DNA from: Streptomyces sp. IMTB 2501
GTDB lineage: Bacteria; Actinomycetota; Actinomycetes; Streptomycetales; Streptomycetaceae
Length of the DNA stretch: 64,000 nucleotides
Direction of reading: 5' to 3'
Assembly: GCF_001953885.1 (NCBI RefSeq)
Contig: NZ_MQUS01000024.1
Location: 86,790-150,789 of the forward strand
Below the pieces are notes generated by a model, which had not been told where the DNA came from, made no database searches, and saw only the letters and a list, made by a program, of their open reading frames with translations. Made by a program: the position numbers and the translations under genes. Of this stretch, positions 35,353 through 45,212 are shown piece by piece; within the stretch, counting starts at the first letter, position 1; every line of letters begins with the position of its first letter.

Positions 35353-36372
35353 CTACGGCCGCGCGGCCTCGGGGTCCGGCTCCGGCCCGCAAGGCGCGCT
35401 CTCCACGTTCTGTACGGCCCTGATCGCGCCGGTCGTCACGGTGGTGCTGGGCACTCCGGCCGTCCCGGCGAGCCTGCGGACGGCCCGGCGTGCGGCGCGC
35501 AGCGCGTCGCCCGTGAGCAGCAGCAGCGCCAGCCAGACCAGCGCGAACCCGGCCCAGCGCTCGGGCGGCATGGCCTCGTGGAAGTAGAGGATGCCGAGCA
35601 GGAACTGGAAGACGGGCGCCAGATACTGCAGCAGGCCCAGCGTGGACAGCGGCACGCGGATCGCCGCCGCGCCGAAGCAGACCAGCGGCAGTGCGGTGAC
35701 GAGGCCGGTGGAGGCGAGCAGGGCGGCGTGTCCGGTCCCGTCGTTCAGGAAGCTGGCCTTCCCGTGCGCGCCGAGCCACAGCAGATAGCCGAGCGCGGGC
35801 AGGAACTGGATCGCGGTCTCGGCGGCCAGCGACTCGACACCGCCGAGGCCGACCTTCTTCTTGACCAGGCCGTAGGTGGCGAAGGAGAAGGCGAGGACCA
35901 GCGAGATCCACGGCGGCCGGCCGTAGCCGACGGTCAGGGTGACGACGGCGGCGAAGCCGGTCGCGACCGCCGCCCACTGCACGGGCCGCAGCCGCTCCTT
36001 CAGCAGCAGTACGCCCATCGCGATGGTCACCAGCGGGTTGATGAAGTAACCGAGGGAGGCCTCGACCACATGGCCGGAGTTCACGGCCCAGATGTAGACG
36101 CCCCAGTTCACCGAGATGACGGTGGCGGCCACGGCGACCAGCCCGAGCCGGCGCGGCTGACGCAGCAGCTCCCCGGCCCAGGCCCAGCGCCGTACGAAGA
36201 GCAGCGCCACGGCGACGACGCCGAGGGACCACACCATGCGGTGGGCGAGGATCTCCACCGCCCCGGCGGGCTTGAGCAGCGGCCAGAACAGGGGCACCAG
36301 GCCCCACATGCCGTAGGCGGCGAAGCCGTTGAGCAGGCCTATTCGGTGCTCACCCCTGGACGTCCCGGTCAC
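35353..36372 (-). CDS. rarD: RarD-type EamA family transporter
   Basis: A 339-residue membrane protein with ten hydrophobic segments in two EamA halves. It opens with RIGLLNGFAAYGMWGLVPLF and contains LAHRMVWSLGVV and SVNWGVYIWAVNSGHVVEAS, the usual RarD signatures. It ends in a hydrophilic tail of about 45 residues. GTG 36372 follows GAGAGGGAGG. RarD proteins are thought to export small metabolites, but the substrate is unknown. The gene is monocistronic. Confidence 0.93.
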   Translation of the reverse strand: MTGTSRGEHRIGLLNGFAAYGMWGLVPLFWPLLKPAGAVEILAHRMVWSLGVVAVALLFVRRWAWAGELLRQPRRLGLVAVAATVISVNWGVYIWAVNSGHVVEASLGYFINPLVTIAMGVLLLKERLRPVQWAAVATGFAAVVTLTVGYGRPPWISLVLAFSFATYGLVKKKVGLGGVESLAAETAIQFLPALGYLLWLGAHGKASFLNDGTGHAALLASTGLVTALPLVCFGAAAIRVPLSTLGLLQYLAPVFQFLLGILYFHEAMPPERWAGFALVWLALLLLTGDALRAARRAVRRLAGTAGVPSTTVTTGAIRAVQNVESAPCGPEPDPEAARP

Positions 36373-36481
36373 CGGCCCTCCCTCTCACATCAGGCATGCG
36401 AGAACGAAGGTAGCGCCGAGCGCCCCGCCTGTCATGTGTGTATCGGCATACGGTCATGACAGGCCGGAGGGTTCGGAGGGA

Positions 36482-37336
36482 TCAGCTCTTGAGCGCGGCG
36501 GTGACCGCCTCCGTCAGCGGCGTCGTCGGGCGGCCGGTCAGGCGCGACAGATCGCCGGAGGAGATCACCAGCTCGCCCTTCTCGATCGAGGCGTCCACGC
36601 CCGCCAGGGTCGTGGCCAGGGGGCCGGGAAGCCCGGCGCCGGTCAGGATGCCGGTGAAGGCCTCGGCGGAGACCGGGGTGTAGACGATCTCCTTACCGGT
36701 CTGCCGGCTCAGCTCGGCCGCGTACTCGGCGAAGCCGAACGCCTCGTCGCCGCCCAGCTCGTACGTCTGGTTCTCGTGGCCCGTGCCGGTCAGTACCGCG
36801 ACCGCGGCGGCGGCGTAGTCGGCGCGGGAGGCGGCCGAGACCCGGCCGTCACCGGCGGCCTGGACGACCGCGCTGTGCTCCAGTACCGGGGCGAGGTTCT
36901 CGGTGTAGTTCTCGAAGTACCAGCCGTTGCGCAGCAGGGTGTAGGGCAGGCCGGAGGCGAGCAGTGCCGCCTCCGTCGCCCGGTGGTCGTCCGCGAGCGC
37001 GGCCGTGAGGCTGCCCGGCGCGCTGGTGTACGCGAGCAGCGCCACGCCGGCCGCCTTCGCGGCGTCGATGACGACCTGGTGCTGGGCCGGACGGCCCTTG
37101 TCGAACTCGTTGCCCGAGATCAGCAGGACCCTGTCGCCTGCGGCGAAGACGTCGTCGAAGGTCTCGGGCGCGTTGTAGTCGGCGATCGCGAGCTTCACCC
37201 CGCGGGCCGCGAGGCCGGCGGCCTTCTGCCCGTCGCGCACGACCGCGGTGATCTGCCCCGCCGGCACCTGCTCCAGCAGCTGCTCCACGACATGGCGGCC
37301 GAGGTGTCCGGTGGCTCCGGTGACGACGATGCTCAT
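36482..37336 (-). CDS. NAD(P)H:quinone oxidoreductase-like NmrA/SDR protein (QorB-type)
   Basis: A 284-residue atypical short-chain dehydrogenase of the NmrA group. It starts with the nucleotide-binding MSIVVTGATGHLGRHVVEQL, has LLISGNEFDKGRPAQHQVVI and ALLAYTSAPGS, then LLRNGWYFENYTENL. This pattern matches E. coli QtfA/QorB (YtfG). It is divergent from an HxlR regulator, exactly the arrangement of ytfG/ytfH and corynebacterial qorA/qorR, so it is probably redox or quinone responsive. Confidence 0.9.
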   Translation of the reverse strand: MSIVVTGATGHLGRHVVEQLLEQVPAGQITAVVRDGQKAAGLAARGVKLAIADYNAPETFDDVFAAGDRVLLISGNEFDKGRPAQHQVVIDAAKAAGVALLAYTSAPGSLTAALADDHRATEAALLASGLPYTLLRNGWYFENYTENLAPVLEHSAVVQAAGDGRVSAASRADYAAAAVAVLTGTGHENQTYELGGDEAFGFAEYAAELSRQTGKEIVYTPVSAEAFTGILTGAGLPGPLATTLAGVDASIEKGELVISSGDLSRLTGRPTTPLTEAVTAALKS

Positions 37337-37417
37337 GGTTCAGAACTCCTTGTGGGGGTGCCGTATGGCCGTATCGCTGTATGACACTCACCCTAGGAGA
37401 GGCACTAACCAAGCGAA

Positions 37418-37442
37418 AGTACCCACTTTGAAGTAAGGTACT
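37418..37442. promoter_or_regulatory. Putative HxlR (QorR-type) operator
   Basis: Inverted arms AGTACC and GGTACT flank a 13-nt centre, 4 nt before the regulator start and 82 nt before the divergent qorB-like start. HxlR proteins bind such short dyads in their own divergent promoters. Confidence 0.6.
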
Positions 37443-37445
37443 GGC

Positions 37446-37850
37446 ATGGCAGTAAGCAAGAACGCGGCGGACGTCGAGGCCATGTGCCCCTACCGGCTCG
37501 TCCTGGAGCACGTCACCAGCCGCTGGGGTGTCCTCGTCCTCATCGCTCTGCTGGAGCGGCCGTACCGGTTCAGCGAGCTGCGCCGGGCGATCAACCTCGT
37601 CGGCGGGCGCGGCGTCAGCGAGAAGATGCTCACCCAGACCCTCCAGACCCTGGAGCGCGACGGCCTGGTCCACCGGGACGCCAAGCCGGTCATCCCGCCC
37701 CGCGTCGACTACTCGCTCACCGGCCTCGGCCGGGAGGCGGCGGAGCAGGTGCGCTCCCTCGCCCAGTGGACCCACGACCGCATGCCGGCGGTGGAGAAGG
37801 CGCGCCTGGCATACGACGAGGCCCGGGAAATCCAGTCCCGGGCCTCGTAG
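37446..37850 (+). CDS. HxlR family transcriptional regulator
   Basis: A 134-residue winged-helix regulator. An N-terminal cysteine in EAMCPYRLVLEHVTSRWGVL is at the family's redox-sensing position. RFSELRRAINLVGGRGVSEKMLTQTLQTLERDGL (here broken at the GGRGVS turn) is the recognition region, and RVDYSLTGLG is the wing. It is divergent from the qorB-like gene, which it very likely controls through the dyad at 37418-37442. It resembles YtfH/QorR, which lose DNA binding when the cysteine is oxidised. Confidence 0.92.
   Translation: MAVSKNAADVEAMCPYRLVLEHVTSRWGVLVLIALLERPYRFSELRRAINLVGGRGVSEKMLTQTLQTLERDGLVHRDAKPVIPPRVDYSLTGLGREAAEQVRSLAQWTHDRMPAVEKARLAYDEAREIQSRAS
37816..37848. terminator. Hairpin terminator overlapping the 3' end of the HxlR gene
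   Basis: A perfect 13-bp stem (37816-37828 with 37836-37848) and 7-nt loop includes part of the stop codon. It lies between convergent genes, 35 nt from the korB stop, and may end transcripts from both sides. Confidence 0.8.
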
Positions 37851-37882
37851 CCGAGCGAAGGCGTATGCGAGCGAAGGCGGTC

Positions 37883-38936
<1,054 letters not shown>

Positions 38937-38944
<8 letters not shown>

Positions 38945-40865
38945 CGATGGCCTCCTTCAGCGCCGCGGCGAGCTGTTCCGCCTTGAACGGCATGCCGTTG
39001 ACCTGGTTGTAGGAGTGGGCGTCGACCAGGTACTTCGCCCGGATCAGGGTGGCGAGCTGCCCGAGGTTCATCTCGGGGATCACCACCTTGTCGTACGACG
39101 TGACCACCGCTTGGAGATTGCCCGGGAACGGGTTGAGGTGGCGCAGATGGGCCTGTGCGATCGACTCGCCGGCGCGGCGCAGCCGCCGTACCGCCGCCGT
39201 GATCGGTCCGTACGTCGAGCCCCAGCCCAGCACCAGCGTCTTCGCGCCGTCCGGGTCGTCGACCTCCAGGTCCGGGACCTCGATCCCGTCGACCTTGGCC
39301 TGCCGGGTGCGGACCATGAAGTCGTGGTTCGCGGGGTCGTAGGAGATGTTGCCGGTGCCGTCCTGCTTCTCGATGCCGCCGATACGGTGCTCCAGACCCG
39401 GCGTGCCCGGGATCGCCCACGGCCGGGCGAGGGTCTGCGGATCCCGCTTGTACGGCCAGAAGACCTCGGTGCCGTCCTCCAGCGCGTGGTTCGCGGCGGA
39501 GGCGAACTGCACGCGCAGATCCGGCAGCTCGTCCAGGTCCGGGATCCGCCACGGCTCGGAGCCGTTGGCCAGATAGCCGTCGGAGAGCAGCATCACCGGC
39601 GTGCGGTACGTCAGCGCGATCCGCGCCGCCTCCAGAGCGGCCTCGAAGCAGTCCGCCGGGGTCCGCGGCGCGACGATCGGCACCGGCGCCTCGCCGTTGC
39701 GGCCGAACATCGCCTGCAGCAGATCCGCCTGCTCGGTCTTGGTCGGCAGACCCGTGGACGGGCCGCCGCGCTGGATGTCGACGACCAGCAGCGGCAGCTC
39801 CAGGGAGACGGCGAGGCCGATCGTCTCGCTCTTCAGAGCCACACCGGGACCGGACGTCGTGGTCACCGCGAGCGAGCCGCCGAACGCCGCGCCCAGCGCC
39901 GCGCCGATGCCCGCGATCTCGTCCTCCGCCTGGAAGGTGCGCACACCGAAGTTCTTGTGCTTGCTCAGCTCGTGCAGGATGTCCGAGGCCGGCGTGATCG
40001 GGTACGAGCCCAGGAACAGCGGCAGGTCCGCCTGCTGGGAGGCGCTGATCAGGCCGTAGGCCAGGGCGAGGTTGCCGGAGATGTTGCGGTAGGTGCCCAC
40101 GGGGAAGGCCTGGGCGGCCGGGGCTACCTCGTAGGAGACCGCGAAGTCCTCCGTCGTCTCGCCGAAGTTCCAGCCGGCGCGGAACGCGGCGATGTTCGCC
40201 GCCATGATCTCCGGCTTCTTCGCGAACTTCGACTTCAGGAACTTCTCGGTGCCCTCGGTGGGCCGGTGGTACATCCACGACAGCAGACCCAGCGCGAACA
40301 TGTTCTTGCTGCGCTCGGCCTCCTTGCGGGAGAGGTCGAACTCCTTCAGCGCCTCCACCGTGAGGGTGGTCAGCGGCACCGGGTGGAGGTGGTAGCCGTC
40401 CAGCGAGCCGTCCTCCAGCGGGGAGGCGGCGTAGCCGACCTTCTGCAGGGCGCGCTTGGTGAACTCGTCCGTGTTGACGATGATCTCGGCGCCGCGCGGC
40501 AGATCTCCGACGTTCGCCTTCAGCGCGGCCGGGTTCATCGCGACGAGCACGTTCGGCGCGTCGCCCGGGGTGAGGATGTCGTGATCGGCGAAGTGGAGCT
40601 GGAAGCTGGAGACGCCGGGCAGGGTGCCGGCGGGCGCGCGGATCTCGGCGGGGAAGTTCGGAAGGGTGGAGAGGTCGTTGCCGAAGGACGCGGTCTCCGA
40701 GGTGAACCGGTCACCGGTGAGCTGCATACCGTCACCCGAGTCCCCCGCGAACCGGATGATGACCCGGTCCAGACGCCGCACGTCCTTCGCGCCGCCCGGT
40801 GTGCGCTGCTCTCCCACGACGGTTCCGTCGGCCTGCTCCGTTGGGCTGCTGACCTGGCTGGTCAC
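38937..40865 (-). CDS. korA: 2-oxoacid:ferredoxin oxidoreductase fused gamma-alpha subunit
   Basis: A 642-residue subunit with an N-terminal gamma domain (VIIRFAGDSGDGMQLTGDRF to about residue 200) fused to the alpha domain (GSYPITPASDILHELSKH near 290, then TFQAEDEIAGIGAALGAAFGG and GPGVALKSETIGLAVSLELP). GTG 40865 follows GAAGGAGG; the frame is open to 40934 without a better site. It forms the KorAB complex with the next gene. The source of CoA and the ferredoxin acceptor are not encoded here. Confidence 0.95.
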
Positions 40866-41210
40866 TGAACTGGACCTCCTTCGAGGCGGCTGTCCGGGGC
40901 GTGGTCGTCCCACGGACCATCCCAGGATCAACACTACGTCGGTTAGGGTCGCCTTCCCGAGGCGATCCGCAGATTGGTCGACATTTCGAGTCGGCCTGTA
41001 GCGCTATCGAGGCGGCACTGAGCGCTGATTTCGAGTCGGCCTTGAGCACTGACGCGCCATAACGTCCTTCCCCCGTCGCCTCCTCCGGTCTTCCACCTCG
41101 GTATCCGGCTTCCCACAGAAGCCGGACGGTCTGACGCGTTGCTGACAGCGTGTGCTGACAGCGTGCGGACAGAGCGTGCGGGCGGATTGCGCTGATCGAG
41201 TGTCGTTCGC
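40866..41210. other. Intergenic region upstream of korA with a 14-bp direct repeat
   Basis: The stretch holds no gene. ATTTCGAGTCGGCC occurs at 40983-40996 and its first 13 bases recur at 41028-41040, 45 bp apart. Around them are AGCGCT and GAGCACTGA variants. These may be regulator sites for korAB, which starts at 40865. No confident -10/-35 pair was found. Confidence 0.45.
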
Positions 41211-41882
41211 TCAGGAGTTCAGGTAAGTGAGCACGGCCAGAACGCGCCGGTGATCACCATCGCTCGGGGCCAGGCCGAGCTTCAGGAAGATGTTGCTGAC
41301 GTGCTTCTCCACCGCCCCGTCGCTGACCACCAGCTGCCGGGCGATCGCCGAGTTCGTCCGTCCCTCGGCCATCAGCCCGAGCACCTCGCGCTCGCGCGGG
41401 GTCAGCCCCGCGAGCACGTCCTGCTTGCGGCTGCGCCCGAGCAACTGTGCGACGACCTCCGGGTCCAGCGCCGTACCGCCCTCGGCCACCCGAACCACCG
41501 CGTCCACGAACTCGCGCACCTCGGCGACCCGGTCCTTGAGCAGATAGCCCACACCCCGGCTGGAACCGGCCAGCAGCTCGGTGGCGTAGCGCTCCTCCAC
41601 GTACTGCGACAGCACCAGCACCCCGAGCCCCGGATGCGCCTTCCGCAGCCGTACGGCCGCCCGTACGCCCTCGTCGGTGTGCGTCGGCGGCATCCGTACG
41701 TCCGCCACGACCACGTCGGGCAGCGTGCCCTGTGCGTCCAGATCGGCGACGGTCTTCACCAGCGCCTCCGCGTCGCCGACACCGGCCACGACATCGTGCC
41801 CGCGGTCGGTCAGCAGCCGGGTCAGGCCCTCTCTGAGCAGCACTGAATCCTCGGCGATGACCACCCGCACCCTGTCCTTCAC
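41211..41882 (-). CDS. NarL/LuxR-type response regulator
   Basis: A 223-residue regulator. The receiver domain has the acidic pair in VVIAEDSVLLREGL, phospho-acceptor Asp in DVVVADVRMPPTHTDEG, and YLLKDRV with the conserved lysine. The C-terminal HTH is LTPREREVLGLMAEGRTN and AIARQLVVSDGAVEKHVSN. The GTG at 41882 follows CCAGGAGA. The frame stays open to 45062, but everything upstream of 41882 is antisense-frame noise over the kinase genes. Partner kinases are the two genes upstream on the same strand. Confidence 0.95.
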   Translation of the reverse strand: MKDRVRVVIAEDSVLLREGLTRLLTDRGHDVVAGVGDAEALVKTVADLDAQGTLPDVVVADVRMPPTHTDEGVRAAVRLRKAHPGLGVLVLSQYVEERYATELLAGSSRGVGYLLKDRVAEVREFVDAVVRVAEGGTALDPEVVAQLLGRSRKQDVLAGLTPREREVLGLMAEGRTNSAIARQLVVSDGAVEKHVSNIFLKLGLAPSDGDHRRVLAVLTYLNS

Positions 41883-42068
41883 GATCTCCTGGCCCCCCAA
41901 GCCCGATCCCGCTCTCCGACGACGGTCGTCGGTACGCCGGTACGCCGTACGAAGGTCCAGCATTCCAGCATTCGGTCCGTGCCGCCGCCCCACCAGAACA
42001 ATCCCCCCGCCGGGGGAGGGCGGGGGGACCGGCGGTGTCGCCGTGAGTGACGAGTGCATGACGAATGA

Positions 42069-42103
42069 GTGACGGGTGACGGGTGACGGGTGATGGGTGA
42101 CGG
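42069..42103. repeat. Five tandem 7-bp repeats (GTGACGG)
   Basis: Five consecutive copies of GTGACGG, the fourth with one change, lie in the 257-nt gap between the response-regulator gene and the first kinase gene. Looser GTGACGA copies lie just before. Possibly slipped-strand expansion. Confidence 0.85.
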
Positions 42104-42139
42104 GGGGCCGGGGACTGCCGACGCGTGCTGTCCCGGGTT

Positions 42140-43486
42140 TCAGGCGGCACGCCAGGGCAGTTCCGCGATCACCCGGGTGGGGCCGCCCGTGGGGGAGTCC
42201 ACGACGAGGACGCCGTCCACCGCGTCGAGACGGCCGCCGAGGCCCGCCAGGCCCGAGCCGCGGGAGACGTCCGCGCCGCCCACCCCGTCGTCGATCACCT
42301 GCAGCATCAGCCGGTCCTCCGAGCGCCAGACGTCCACCGACGCGGACCGGGCCCGGCTGTGCTTGCTGATGTTCTGCAGCAGTTCGGAGACCGTGAAGTA
42401 GGCGATGCCCTCGATGGCCTGCGCCGGGCGGGCCGGCAGATCGACCTCGACCCGCACCGGGACCGTGCAGCGGGAGGCGACCGCGGACAGGGCCGCGTCC
42501 AGACCGCGGTCGGTCAGCACGGCCGGATGGATGCCACGGGCGAGGTCGCGCAGCTCCTGCAGCGCCGTCTTCACCTCGCCGTGCGCCTCCTCCACCATCT
42601 GCGCCGCCGCGCGCGGATCCTCCTGGAGCTTCTCCTTCGCCAGCCCCAGGTCCATGGCTAGGTTGACCAGCCGGGCCTGTGCCCCGTCGTGCAGGTCCCG
42701 CTCGATGCGCCGCAGATCGGCGGCGGCCGTGTCGACCACGACCCCCCGGTCCGACTCCAGCTCCACCACCCGCGCCGACAGCGGCGACGGCCCCAGCAGC
42801 CCCCGGACCAGCAGCCCGTCCACCGTCGTCAGGGCCCGTACGATCCACGGCACAGCCAGCGTGAACAGCAGCCCGACCAGCGCGGTCACCGTGATCTCGA
42901 ACGGGTTGTCCAGATAGACGCTGTGGTGCTCGTCGCCGTACAGCTGCAGCCCGCCCTGGCCGGCGTACGCCGGGAAGACCCAGAACCACAGCGGGTAGGT
43001 CAGCAGAGTCCAGCCAGTCGTCCACAGGCTCACCGCCACCGAGAACGAGAACACCGCCCACGGGAACTGCAGCAGCGCGTACAGCGCGTTGCGCCAGGAG
43101 GTGCCGCTCTTGAGCACCGCGCCGATCCAGGCCAGCGCGCCCGGCCCGCGCACCCGCAGCGGCTCCGGCTCGGCCACGTCCAGCCGGAGCAGCCCGCGCG
43201 CCCGCGCCCGCTCCAGCGCGCCGAAGCCCCGGCAGCCGGCGAGCGCCGCCGCGAGCACCGGGACGCCGATGAAGGTCACCAGCAGACCGGCGCCGAGCGA
43301 CACCATGGTCACCGTCCAGGTGAACAGCACGATGGCCAATGGCAGGCTCAACAGGACATAGCCGAACTCGCGCCAGCTGCGCGCCTCGAAGGGCGCCCGC
43401 AGCGCGGCGGGCAGCCGGTGTCCGGTTCCGGTGGACCCGCCGTCCTCCCGCCCGTACCCGTACCCCTGTCCGTACTCCGTGGCCAT
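42140..43486 (-). CDS. Sensor histidine kinase (NarX/DesK-type), copy 1
   Basis: A 448-residue membrane kinase with four hydrophobic segments in residues 35-215. The HisKA_3 dimerisation motif RRIERDLHDGAQARLVNLAM carries the phospho-histidine. An HATPase region follows with ELLQNISKHSRA (N box) and QVIDDGVGGADVSRGSGLAGL (G boxes). An N-terminal tail rich in Gly/Tyr precedes the first helix. It is followed by the response-regulator gene and preceded by a close paralogue, with which it shares DNA blocks of near identity. Confidence 0.93.
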   Translation of the reverse strand: MATEYGQGYGYGREDGGSTGTGHRLPAALRAPFEARSWREFGYVLLSLPLAIVLFTWTVTMVSLGAGLLVTFIGVPVLAAALAGCRGFGALERARARGLLRLDVAEPEPLRVRGPGALAWIGAVLKSGTSWRNALYALLQFPWAVFSFSVAVSLWTTGWTLLTYPLWFWVFPAYAGQGGLQLYGDEHHSVYLDNPFEITVTALVGLLFTLAVPWIVRALTTVDGLLVRGLLGPSPLSARVVELESDRGVVVDTAAADLRRIERDLHDGAQARLVNLAMDLGLAKEKLQEDPRAAAQMVEEAHGEVKTALQELRDLARGIHPAVLTDRGLDAALSAVASRCTVPVRVEVDLPARPAQAIEGIAYFTVSELLQNISKHSRARSASVDVWRSEDRLMLQVIDDGVGGADVSRGSGLAGLGGRLDAVDGVLVVDSPTGGPTRVIAELPWRAA

Positions 43487-43692
43487 CGATCTCGTCCCGT
43501 TCTCGTCGTCCGTGCGGCGGTTCAGCCGCGTTTCCAGAGTCGTGCGCCGTGGGGCTGCCGGGCCATGGAGGCCGTCGGCGTGTTGGGGCGGGGGTTTTCC
43601 CCACCTCGGCCTCCGGCGGATTGGCCGTTGTCCAGTGCCCGGTGTCTTTCCGGTGCCGTTGGTCGCGGTCGCCGCGGGGGTTCTGCAGTTGG

Positions 43693-43750
43693 TCTCCCGC
43701 GGGTGCGGCCTGGCCGGTCGCGCAGTTCCCCGCGCCCTGGGGGTTGCAGC
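43693..43750. repeat. Streptomyces dispersed intergenic element (CGCGCAGTTCCCCGCGCCC type)
   Basis: The core GGTCGCGCAGTTCCCCGCGC, preceded by a CTCCCGCGGGTGCGGCCTGG-like arm, is a short motif that recurs in many intergenic spaces of Streptomyces chromosomes (from memory). It lies in the 291-nt gap between the two kinase genes, whose remaining bases have no gene. Its function is unknown; a repeated hairpin is possible. Confidence 0.55.
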
Positions 43751-43777
43751 CGCCGCACCCGCATGGGGAGCCGCTGG

Positions 43778-44962
43778 CTACTCCGTACGGTCTCGCCACG
43801 GGAGCTCGGCTGTGATCACCGTCGGGCCGCCCGGCGGCGAGTCGAGTACGAAGAGGCCGTCCACCGCGCCCAGTCGCCCGGCCAGGCCCCGCATGCCCGT
43901 GCCGGCCTCCAGGCGGGCGCCGCCGCGGCCGTCGTCCTGGACCTGGATGAGCAGCCGGTTCTCCGTGCGCCAGACGTCCACCGACGCGGACCGGGCCCGG
44001 CTGTGCTTGCTGATGTTCTGCAGCAGTTCGGAGACCGTGAAGTAGGCGATGCCCTCGATGGCCGGCGCCGGGCGGTCCGGCAGGTCCACGGTGACGTTCA
44101 CCGGGACCGTGCAGCGCGAGGCGACCGAGGACAGAGCCGCGTCCAGTCCCCGGTCCGTGAGCACGGCCGGATGGATGCCGCGGGCGAGGTCGCGCAGCTC
44201 CTGCAGGGCCAGCTTCACCTCGCCGTGCGCCTCCTCCACCATCGCCGCCGCCGAGTCCGGGTCCTCCAGCAGCTTCTCCTTGGCCAGACCGAGCCCCATG
44301 GCGAGGTTGACCAGCCGGGCCTGTGCCCCGTCGTGCAGATCCCGCTCGATGCGCCGCAGATCGGCGGCGGCCGTGTCGACCACGACCCCCCGGTCCGACT
44401 CCAGCTCGGCGATACGCCGTTCCAGCTCGTCCGAGGGCGACAGCAGCCCGCACACCATGAAGCGGTCCACGTTGGCGAGGCCCCGCGCCAGATACGGCAG
44501 CACCGGCCACAGCACGATCAGCGAGGTCAGCACCGTGCAGAAGGTGACGACGCCCCAGGGCAGCCGGATGACGTCGTACAGCAGCGTCCGCCAGCCCACC
44601 GGGTCCTTCAGCGCCATCCACAGCCGCTGAACGGGCCCGCCGCTCTTCGCGAGCGGCAGCGGTGTCGGCTCCTCCACCCGCACCCCGAGCAGCCACCGGG
44701 CGCGGGCCCGCTCCAGCTTCCCCAGCTGCCTTGCGCCCAGCAGACTGAACGCGAGCAGCGGGAGACCGACGACGGTGATCGTCAGGGCCCCGCCGACGGA
44801 CAGCGCGGTGATCGCGTAGACGAAGCCGAACACTGTCACCGGCAGGTTCAGCAGGAGATACAGGATCTCCTTCCATGTGTGCGCGTCGTACGCCGGCCGG
44901 GTCGGCGGCAGCCGGTCGGTGCCGTCCGCCCGCCCGGCGACGGAGCTGCTGGTAGCGGTCAT
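43778..44962 (-). CDS. Sensor histidine kinase (NarX/DesK-type), copy 2
   Basis: A 394-residue kinase with four hydrophobic segments in residues 30-170. The catalytic part is the same as copy 1: RRIERDLHDGAQARLVNLAM with the phospho-His, ELLQNISKHSRA, then QVQDDGRGGARLEAG and GMRGLAGRLGAVDG. The sensor part is shorter and more diverged. It is first in the three-gene system with copy 1 and the response regulator. Two kinases may signal to one regulator, perhaps as heterodimers, which is inference. Confidence 0.93.
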   Translation of the reverse strand: MTATSSSVAGRADGTDRLPPTRPAYDAHTWKEILYLLLNLPVTVFGFVYAITALSVGGALTITVVGLPLLAFSLLGARQLGKLERARARWLLGVRVEEPTPLPLAKSGGPVQRLWMALKDPVGWRTLLYDVIRLPWGVVTFCTVLTSLIVLWPVLPYLARGLANVDRFMVCGLLSPSDELERRIAELESDRGVVVDTAAADLRRIERDLHDGAQARLVNLAMGLGLAKEKLLEDPDSAAAMVEEAHGEVKLALQELRDLARGIHPAVLTDRGLDAALSSVASRCTVPVNVTVDLPDRPAPAIEGIAYFTVSELLQNISKHSRARSASVDVWRTENRLLIQVQDDGRGGARLEAGTGMRGLAGRLGAVDGLFVLDSPPGGPTVITAELPWRDRTE

Positions 44963-45077
44963 ACCGGTCAGCCTGCCGTGCCCGGCGCCCTGAGCGCCAT
45001 GCGGTACGCCGCCCTCCGCCGACGGGGGAAAACCCCACCCCCGGGCTCGTCACCTGTCTCACGCGGTGACGGGCTGC

Positions 45078-45105
45078 TTACCAGTTCTTTATCAGGGCCT
45101 AGACT
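45078..45105 (+). promoter_or_regulatory. Putative promoter of the nuo2 operon
   Basis: TTACCA (45078-45083) and TAGACT (45100-45105) are 16 nt apart, an HrdB-like pair about 108 nt before the nuoA2 start. The remaining leader holds no clear regulatory hairpin. Confidence 0.45.
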
Positions 45106-45212
45106 CCCGTGCGTACAGATCGTCGAATCACGGTGCGTCAACCGAACCACGGCGCATCTCAGGGTTCACGGTTCACCAGGGTCACGAGGTCAGGGAGCGA
45201 GGTCGGACGACG

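Noticed and set aside
41211..45062. A single minus-strand frame of about 1283 codons
   Set aside because: Only the last 223 codons are a protein (the response regulator). The rest is a GC-rich out-of-phase frame over the two kinase genes, with no domain sense and no start signal.
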